Part shown: one piece after another, positions 57,901-64,000 of the stretch | How positions within the stretch are numbered: the first letter of the stretch is position 1 | Layout of the letters: every line of letters begins with the position of its first letter | Notes under the pieces: generated by a model | Seen by the model: the letters and a program-made list of their open reading frames with translations, nothing else | What the model was told of the DNA's origin: nothing | Databases searched by the model: none | Made by a program: the position numbers and the translations under genes | Origin: Elephas maximus indicus | Lineage: Eukaryota > Chordata > Mammalia > Proboscidea > Elephantidae | Length of the DNA stretch: 64,000 nt | Assembly (NCBI RefSeq): GCF_024166365.1 | Contig: NC_064838.1 | Span: 75,904,001 to 75,968,000 of the forward strand | Direction of reading: 5' to 3'

Positions 57901-59455
57901 CTCTAAGATATTGTAGTGATTTCTTCTATATTTACTCACTGAGTCTTATCTTGTTTTGTTTTCTTTCAATATAAGTATATGGGCTACTAGATTGTGCTGT
58001 CTTGATTGTTGTAGCCATTGAATCACTTATGCCATATTACGAGCTGGTTTGGGCTGTTACCAGATATATAAGCCTTAGAGTCCATTCACTCTTCTTGAGT
58101 AGAATCTGATTTGGGGTCATCAAGTGTGTGGGGCAGACTGTCACCTATCCATCTAGAGAGGTAGTGGTGATAGTTGTGTGCAAAAGATTCTAGTAGCAGC
58201 AGGAGGTCACACTCCAGGGAGATCAGGTTACTGAGAGGCTTCTGCCAAGTGCCAGTGAGGTAGATGTGTCTCTATTCCTAAAGCACGTTGGTTGGTGGGC
58301 TCTGCGGCTGTACCTTAGGCTCCCAATGCAAGTACCTCTACAGACTGGTAGGTGTCACCCTCCTTAGACCCCTAAGGCAGGAGGCTAGGTGGTCTGGGGG
58401 GAGCTTCAGCTCTCAGTGCCCTGTTGTGGGTGAGTGAGGGCTGTGTTGAATACGCAGAGATATCAGACCTGGGAAACTTGTCTTTCCAGTAATCTGCTAA
58501 AACAATTACAGTCAGATCCCTATCAGATATGCTTTTGCATTATACTAGCCACCTTGTTCTGTGTAGGGATGAAAGCCCAAGACTGTGGATCACATAAGTT
58601 TGGCTGGAGTTTGTTCTGTATTTTTAGTCCAATTAGGGAAGGATTTTTGGTCCCTGGGTTTTTTGTAGCTGCTTCTCTCAGGCCAGGAGAATGGGTTAGG
58701 AAAAGAACAAAAAAGAAAGGAAAACTGCAGAGCACTTCATTGTCTGGCTTAGGAAATTCCAATGTTAATGAAGCTGCCTGGGAAGGGGAGGGGAGGGTTC
58801 AATAAATAGGAGAGAGTAGCACCCCAGAATATAGACAAAGTTACTTATCTTGCTTGAGATGGCTGTTGTATCTGATATTCCCAAGGGGCGCTTCAACTGT
58901 GTGCGCTGGCTAGGTAGAGATTGACCCCAAGGGTCAGGCCTGCGTCCCGTGCTTCTGCTGTCTTAGAAGCCGTGGTTAGTTCCTCCGCTCGCAGTCCAAA
59001 GCCCAGCGCAAAGATTCCCCGGCTGGGACGCCGTTCACTCCAGGCTCCAAAACCTGTTGCTGCCTCCCATTGACTTCTCCTCCTGGCAGCCGCATTGCTG
59101 CGCTGCCTGCGTGCACTGGCTGGGCTTCCCCCTAGGTCACTTCTGGGGTCTAGGGCTGCGACCGTGTTTGTGCTGTCTCAGGATGCCGTGCTCAGCTCCC
59201 CTGCGTCCAGTCCAAAGCCCCACACCAAGGTTTCCTGACTGGGATGCTGGCTCCAGGCTCCGAAAACAGTCGCTGCTTCCCTGTGGTTGTTCGCTCTCAG
59301 TCTCTGTCACTCAGGTCAACTCTTTAGATCTGTGTTTGATGGTCAGGGTTCGTAGATTGTCATGTATGTGATTGATTCACTTGTTTTTCCGAGTCTTTGT
59401 TGCAAGAGGGATCCGAGGTAGCTTCTACCTAGTCAGCCATCTTGGCTCCACCTCC
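57901..59455 (-). promoter_or_regulatory. L1 'E' 5'UTR with two monomers and retained intron-like segment
   Basis: Two units at about 58930-59155 and 59156-59290 match the monomers of L1 'B'. The sense CAG|GTCTGATATC donor-like site is at about 58471-58460 and the acceptor-like CTTAG|AGATGG abuts the ORF1 ATG, with roughly 560 bp between them. Confidence 0.7.
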
Positions 59456-59601
59456 TATAAAGAATATTTTATATATAAGTTTAAAAATAAATAGTCTAAA
59501 GAATCCAACAAAAATGATTTAAAAAAAAAAGACTGGGATCACTGATAGTGAAAGCATTCCTTGGCTCTGTGAAATAATGAATATCATGTTCTGAATGAGG
59601 G

Positions 59602-60513
59602 CTACAGCCCTCTTCCAACTAAGGTTACTTTTTTACTGCAAAGTTTCCTCACGGCATTTTTCATTTCTGAGTTTCTCAGGGTACAGATAGATTAAATTGT
59701 TTAACATAGGGGTTATGAAAGCTAAAACCACAGTCATGAATATATCCGTGGGAAAGGAGATGTGGGCCTTGCATACAGGAAGACACAGAAAATAAAGAAT
59801 AAAATGACCACAGTCATATGAGATGCACAGTTGTCTCTCTTCCAAACAATTAATTTTCAAGGAGTGTGAGATGGCCCCATAGAAGACTAGTAGGATGAAG
59901 ATTATCACAGTGAAAATTGCCTCTCCATTGGCTATCACAGAAACACCTGTTCATGCAAGCAAGTTTCAATAAGGAATACATATCACACACAAAGCTATCA
60001 TTGACTTTGGGGCCACAGAAGGGGGGCTGATAAATAAAGAGAATTGAATCAGAGTGTAGAAAACCTCCAATCCAGGCTATCATCAGCATGAGAACACATA
60101 TCCATCAAATAATGAAGAGGTTTACAGATGGCCACATATTAGTCATTTGCCATCACCACCAGAAAAATAACTTCAGCACTGGCAAATAAATGATCTATAA
60201 AGCCTTGTGCCATGTAAGCATGGAAGGAAACGAACTTTTTTTTTTCCTAGTACAGCATGTCTACGATCATTTTGGGAGCAATAGAGGTAGAATATGCAGT
60301 CTATGTAAATGATAAATAGGCGAGAAAAAAAAAAAAAAACACTTGGGGAAACCCAGGGATTGGCTGGCTATGACTGTCACCATGATAAGCAGATTGACCA
60401 CTATCTTCACAATGTAGATGGGTAAGAATGTGACAAATGAAACTTTTTCCCCCTTCAGGGTACTGAGTGAGTATAGGGAGGACAAACTCAGCCACAATGT
60501 TCCCATTCTTCAT
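59602..60513 (-). pseudogene. Olfactory receptor (OR4-like) pseudogene, right copy
   Basis: The start at 60513 gives MKNGNIVAEFVLPILTQYPE. An extra base in 'gaagggggaaaaag' shifts the frame near 60452. TM1 appears as FVTFLPIYIVKIVVNLLIM. The DRY site reads MAND-stop-YVAICKP near 60145-60120. [20 protein letters not shown] is ECL2; [13 protein letters not shown] is TM5. The KALSTC region is shortened and frameshifted, as in the left copy. The end is TLRNEKCREE-like then stop at 59604-59602. Inverted paralogue of 8491-9412. Confidence 0.92.
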
Positions 60514-60904
60514 GTTTTCTTTTGAAGATGTTGAACTCGGTGTCAGAGCCTGCAAACCAAAGGGTCAATAATAAATTTGAGAAGAACAGAAACTCTAGGC
60601 CAAAATTTGATGCCCTACTCAACAATGTTTCCTCCATAGAGCCTTGCACACAAGAGTTCTTTAGAAAATGGGTCCTTGGAACCTTCTCCCACAATAATTT
60701 TCCCATATATTTTGCTTCACTCTCCATGATGAGACTTTGGTATTAAAGCTGGGTTCTATGTGTGAGCGGCTACATCTGTGACATGATCTGCTGAAAATAA
60801 GAAGGCTTTCTCCAGAACGTCCTTCAAAATACTGAATTTAACATTATATATCATTTATTTCATTTTATGAGCTCTACACACGTGTGTGTGTTATATTATA
60901 ACCG

Positions 60905-61290
60905 GAAACCAACCTACATTATGCAGATATTACACAACCTTGCTTGCTGAAAGTGAAGAGGACTTGAACAACTTACTGATGAAGATCAAAGGCCACAGCT
61001 TTCAGTATGGATTACCCACACAAACAAACAAACCCACAGCCTTAAAGTCGATTCTGACTCATAGCGACCCTATAGGACTGGGTAGAACTGCATGATAGAG
61101 TTTCCAAGGAGCACCTGGTGGATTCGAACTGCCGACCTCTTGGTTAGCAGCCATAACACTTAACCACTACGCCACCAGGGTTTCCGTATGGGCTACACCT
61201 CAACATAAAGAAAACAAAAATCCTCACATGTGGACCAATAAGCAACATCCTGATAAATGGAGAAAAGACTGAAGTTGTGAAGAATTTCCA
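60905..61290 (+). mobile_element. RTE fragment, plus sense, with a private SINE inside
   Basis: 'acattatgcagatattacac' (decayed YADD zone), 'ttgctgaaagtgaagaggac' (LLAESEED), 'cacctcaacataaagaaaac' (LNIKK), 'gactgaagttgtgaagaatt'. At about 61290 the RTE sense flips to minus. A SINE at 61028-61186 splits it. Confidence 0.78.
61028..61186 (-). mobile_element. AfroSINE, private to the right arm
   Basis: 'cacagccttaaagtcgattc', 'gggtagaactgcatgataga', 'cttaaccactacgccaccag'. 'gtatggattac' before and 'gtatgggctac' after look like its target duplication. The left arm near 7830 lacks it. Confidence 0.92.
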
Positions 61291-61486
61291 GGGTGGCATC
61301 CATTTGCTGATACATCTCAACTGGTATTCCATCAATTCCTGGAGGCTTGTTTTTCACCAATGTCTTCAGCACAGCTTAGATTTTTTCCTTCAGTACCATC
61401 AGTTCTTGATTACATGCTATCTGCTGAAATGGTTGAATTTCACCAATTCTTTTAGTACAATGACTTTTTTCCTTCCATCTTCTTTT
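61291..61486 (-). mobile_element. RTE fragment, minus sense (RT start)
   Basis: The minus strand reads 'aaaaacaagcctccaggaat' (KNKPPGIDGIPVEMYQQ-like) and 'caaccatttcagcagatagc'. It is the mirror of 7515-7722. Confidence 0.75.
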
Positions 61487-61969
61487 TTCAGCAGTTTATT
61501 TTATTTTTTTGTTGTTGTTGGTAATATACACAGTGGAATATACACTGATTCAACAATTTCTACATGTGCAATGCAGTTACATTTCTCATATTCTTTGAGT
61601 TGTGCAACCATTCTCCTCCTCTTTTTGTGAGTTTTTCGTCCACAGTTGTCACAAACTCATTGCTCCTAAGCTAGGCTGTAATCTTTACCGAAGAGGATTG
61701 AGACAGGTCTTTCCCCTGCAGAGCTAGTGGATGGGTTCCAACCACCAACCTTTCGATTAGCAGCCTAGTGCTTAAATGTTGCAGCACCAGGACTCCTTCT
61801 AGGGCGTAATAAAAAGAGAAAAAGAAAAACCCATTGACATGGAGCCAATTCCAAATCATACTGGCCCTATAGGAGAGAGTAGAAGTGCCTTATAGGGTTT
61901 CCAAGGCTATAATCTTTACAGAAGCAGACTGCCACATCTTTCTTCTGTCCATCCATCTTCTTTAGATGC
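61487..61969 (-). mobile_element. SINE pieces and unassigned repeat within RTE
   Basis: 61487-61669: unassigned repeat ('gattcaacaatttctacatg', 'gagttgtgcaaccattctcc'). 61670-61800: SINE 5' piece in antisense. 61826-61940: SINE 3' piece in antisense. Mirror of 7073-7514. The last bases 'cttctttagatgct' belong to RTE. Confidence 0.65.
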
Positions 61970-63430
61970 TGCCAGCATTGTTTAATATTTTTCCCATAGA
62001 TTTCTTCAATATTGCAAATCAAGGCTTAATTTTTTTTTTTCAGCTTGAGAAATGCTAAGTATGTTCTTCCTTTTTGGTTTTCTACTTGCAGGTTTTTACA
62101 CATTTCATCATAATACTTTGTCTTCTCAATCCATCCTTCGAACTCTTCTGTTCAGCTCTTTTTCTTCATAATTTGTCCCATACACTTTAGCTGTTCTGCC
62201 TTCAAGAGGAAATTTCAGGGCCTCTTCTGACATACATTTTGGTGTTTTCTTCCTTTACCATCTTTTTAGTGACCTTTTGCTTTCTTCATGTATGATGTCC
62301 TTGATGTCATTCCACAACTCATCTAGTCTTTGGTCGTTAGTGTTCAATGCATCAAAATCTAGTCTTGAGAAATAGTCTCTAAATGCAGGTGGGATATACT
62401 CAAGGTTGTACTTTGGCTCTCATGGGCTTGTTTCAATTTTCTTCTGCTTCAATTTGAACTTACACATGACTGATTGATGGTCTGTTCCTCAGTCAGCCCC
62501 TGTCCTTGTTCTGACTGACGATATTGAGCTTCCTCATTGTCTCACTCCACAGATGTAGTCCATTTGATTCCTGTGTATTCCATCTGGTAAGGTCCACCTG
62601 TATAGTCACCGTTTATGTTGTTAAAAAAAGGTGTTTCTAATGAATAAGCCATTGTTCTTACAGAATTCTATCTTGCAATCTTTAACATCATTTCTATGAC
62701 CAAGGCCATATTTTCCAATTACTGTTTGTTCTTCTTTATTTCCAACTTCTGTATCCCAATCACCAAAAATTATGAATGCATCTTGATTGCATGTTTGATC
62801 AATTTCAGACTGCAGAAGTCTGAATCTTCAGTTTCTTCATCTTTGGCATTAGTGGTTTGTGTGTAAATTTGAATAATAGTCGTATTACCTGGTCTTCCTT
62901 TTAGGTGTATCACTATTACCCTATCACTGACAGTATTGTACTTCAGGATAGATAGATCTTGAAATGTTCTTTTTGACAGTGAATGTGATGCCATTTCTCT
63001 TCAACTGGTCATTCCAGGCATAGTAGACCATATGATTGTCTGATTCAAAATGGCCAATACCAGTCCATTTCAGCTCATCAATGCCTAGGATATCAATCTC
63101 CAAACATTTCATTTTCGAGAATTTCCAGTTTTCCTTGATTCATACTTTGTATATTCCATGTTCTCATTGCTAAGGGATGCTTGCAGCTGTTTCTTCTCAT
63201 TTTGAGTTGTGCCACATCAGCAGATGAAGGTCCTAAAAACTGGACTCCATCTAAGTCATTAAAGTCAGCTGTACTTTGAGGAGAGAGCTCTTCCCCAGTT
63301 GTATGTTGAGCACCTTCCAAGCTGAGGATCTCATCATCCAGCACTATATCAGACAATGTTCCGTTGCTATTCATAAGGTTTTCACTGGTCGATTTTTCTT
63401 TCTTTTTTTTTTTTGGAAGTAGATTACCAG
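61970..63430 (-). mobile_element. RTE (BovB-type) LINE, 5' part with endonuclease domain
   Basis: Minus-strand pieces: 63374-63093 (N-terminal region, ending MRTWNIQSMNQGKLEILENE), 63112-62924 (IDILGIDELKWTGIGHFESD, NHMVYYAWNDQLKRNGITF) and 62994-62770 (VIVIHLKGRPGNTTIIQIYT, QTTNAKDEETEDSDF). These are the apurinic-like endonuclease motifs of RTE: TWN, the catalytic ELKWTG, and IQIYAPTT-like. Frame breaks at each overlap. The element continues into 61969-61291, but there is no left-arm equivalent beyond 7051. Confidence 0.85.
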
Positions 63431-64000
63431 GTTCTTCCTCCTAGCCTGTCTTAGTCTGGAAGCTCTTCTGAAACTTGTCAGCCATGGGTATTTGAAATAC
63501 TGATGGTATATTTTTCACCATCATAGCAACACATGAGACTTGACAGTACAACAAGCTGACAGACAAGTGGTTGTTATTATTATTATATTAGACCCAGTCA
63601 ATCATGAAAGAGGCAGTGATTTCTCTTCACAGGAAGAGACTTTGTTCTCTTTTTAGCTCTGCTGTTTGTAGATTTGCAAGAAACTTTTTATTCATTGCCA
63701 TGAAGTCTCACCAAAGATTATCTATGACCAAGAAATACATTTCAAAACAAAGCAACCCACTAATATGCATGAACTTTACTGGTCTTACTAATGCTCCCTT
63801 TACCCATCAGACATGATAAAATTATGGATTTTGTTCTGAATACTCTATGATAGTGCTGCCTGGAAAACAAAAGACAACAAAAATGGCATTGGTATGCTAT
63901 CCCGCAGAATGTGGTATATACTTAAACCAAGAGCATCTCTCCTGTAGCCAGAATAAAAAGCTTGTGAACAAAACATAGAGGTCAGAGTGGCCCTTGTCAC
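63431..64000. other. No gene seen at right edge
   Basis: A T-rich stretch near 63400-63415 precedes it; 63420-63560 may be RTE 5' untranslated sequence ('agcaacacatgagacttgac', 'acaagctgacagacaagtgg'). The remainder is unassigned. Confidence 0.4.

Larger units (their letters stand above)
51625..59455 (-). mobile_element. L1 LINE 'E', full length
   Basis: Sense order: 5'UTR 59455-57901 (with CCAAGATGGC near its start), ORF1 57900-56873, ORF2 56430-52631, 3'UTR with a C-rich (+ strand) run near 52557-52573 and AATAAA at 51641-51636. Target duplication TATAAAGAATATTTT at 51610-51624 and 59456-59470; the sense strand begins AAAA. It sits between the right-arm RTE block and the OR pseudogene and has no left-arm counterpart, so it is younger than the duplication. 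Confidence 0.95.
37313..61969. repeat. Right arm of a large imperfect inverted repeat
   Basis: Reverse-complement partner of 7051-30432; landmark pairs are listed there. Private insertions here are L1 'D' (42985-48739), L1 'E' (51625-59455) and SINEs at 39373, 50468 and 61028. Without the L1s this arm is about 11 kb, and the left arm without its L1 pair is about 8.5 kb. Most of the difference is a segment of about 2.5 kb missing from the left arm near 27000. Both outer and inner ends lie inside repeats (RTE, L2) that continue uninterrupted here. Confidence 0.92.

Overview
This is mammalian nuclear DNA, most likely from an elephant or another paenungulate. The diagnostic signal is more than fifteen copies of the tRNA-derived AfroSINE (A-box-like GTGGTTAAGAGC, B-box-like GTTCGAATCC, a body reading GGGGCAGTTCTACTCTGTC, and a tail reading TATGAGTCGGAATCGACTCG). 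With these are RTE/BovB-type LINE copies typical of afrotherians and several long L1 elements of one related group. Species and chromosome cannot be fixed from the sequence alone.

The protein-coding content is a piece of an olfactory receptor (OR) cluster. One OR4-like gene is intact (33384-34337, minus). Two pseudogenes, 8491-9412 (plus) and 59602-60513 (minus), are inverted paralogues of each other. A fourth, 4174-4533, is the 3' half of an OR whose 5' half is cut off by an L1. No other host gene is supported. The remaining long open frames are L1 ORF1/ORF2 and RTE remnants or antisense shadows.

Layout. 1-4172: 5' part of an L1 (minus) inserted in an OR gene. 4174-7050: OR 3' half, an old L1 fragment and a SINE. 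7051-30432: left arm of a large imperfect inverted repeat, containing an OR pseudogene, RTE, LTR, and a 14.9-kb head-to-tail pair of L1s (11806-26718) inside a SINE. 30433-37312: spacer with the intact OR. 37313-61969: right arm, carrying the same series in reverse order plus two private L1s (42985-48739 plus; 51625-59455 minus). 61970-63430: RTE endonuclease region. 63431-64000: nothing recognised.

The main structural observations follow. (1) The inverted repeat carries paired OR pseudogenes, RTE, LTR, MIR/L2, SINE and microsatellite landmarks. Both ends of the left arm stop inside repeats that continue in the right arm, so the left arm looks like the derived copy. (2) The tandem L1 pair is enclosed by a single 15-bp target-site duplication. 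(3) One L1 of that pair lacks a 5'UTR segment whose ends in sister copies are GT and AG, next to the ORF1 start codon, as expected for a copy of a spliced L1 RNA. (4) The L1 5'UTRs contain about 180-bp tandem monomers in differing copy number. All identities and ages are by-eye estimates; no alignment or database search was run.
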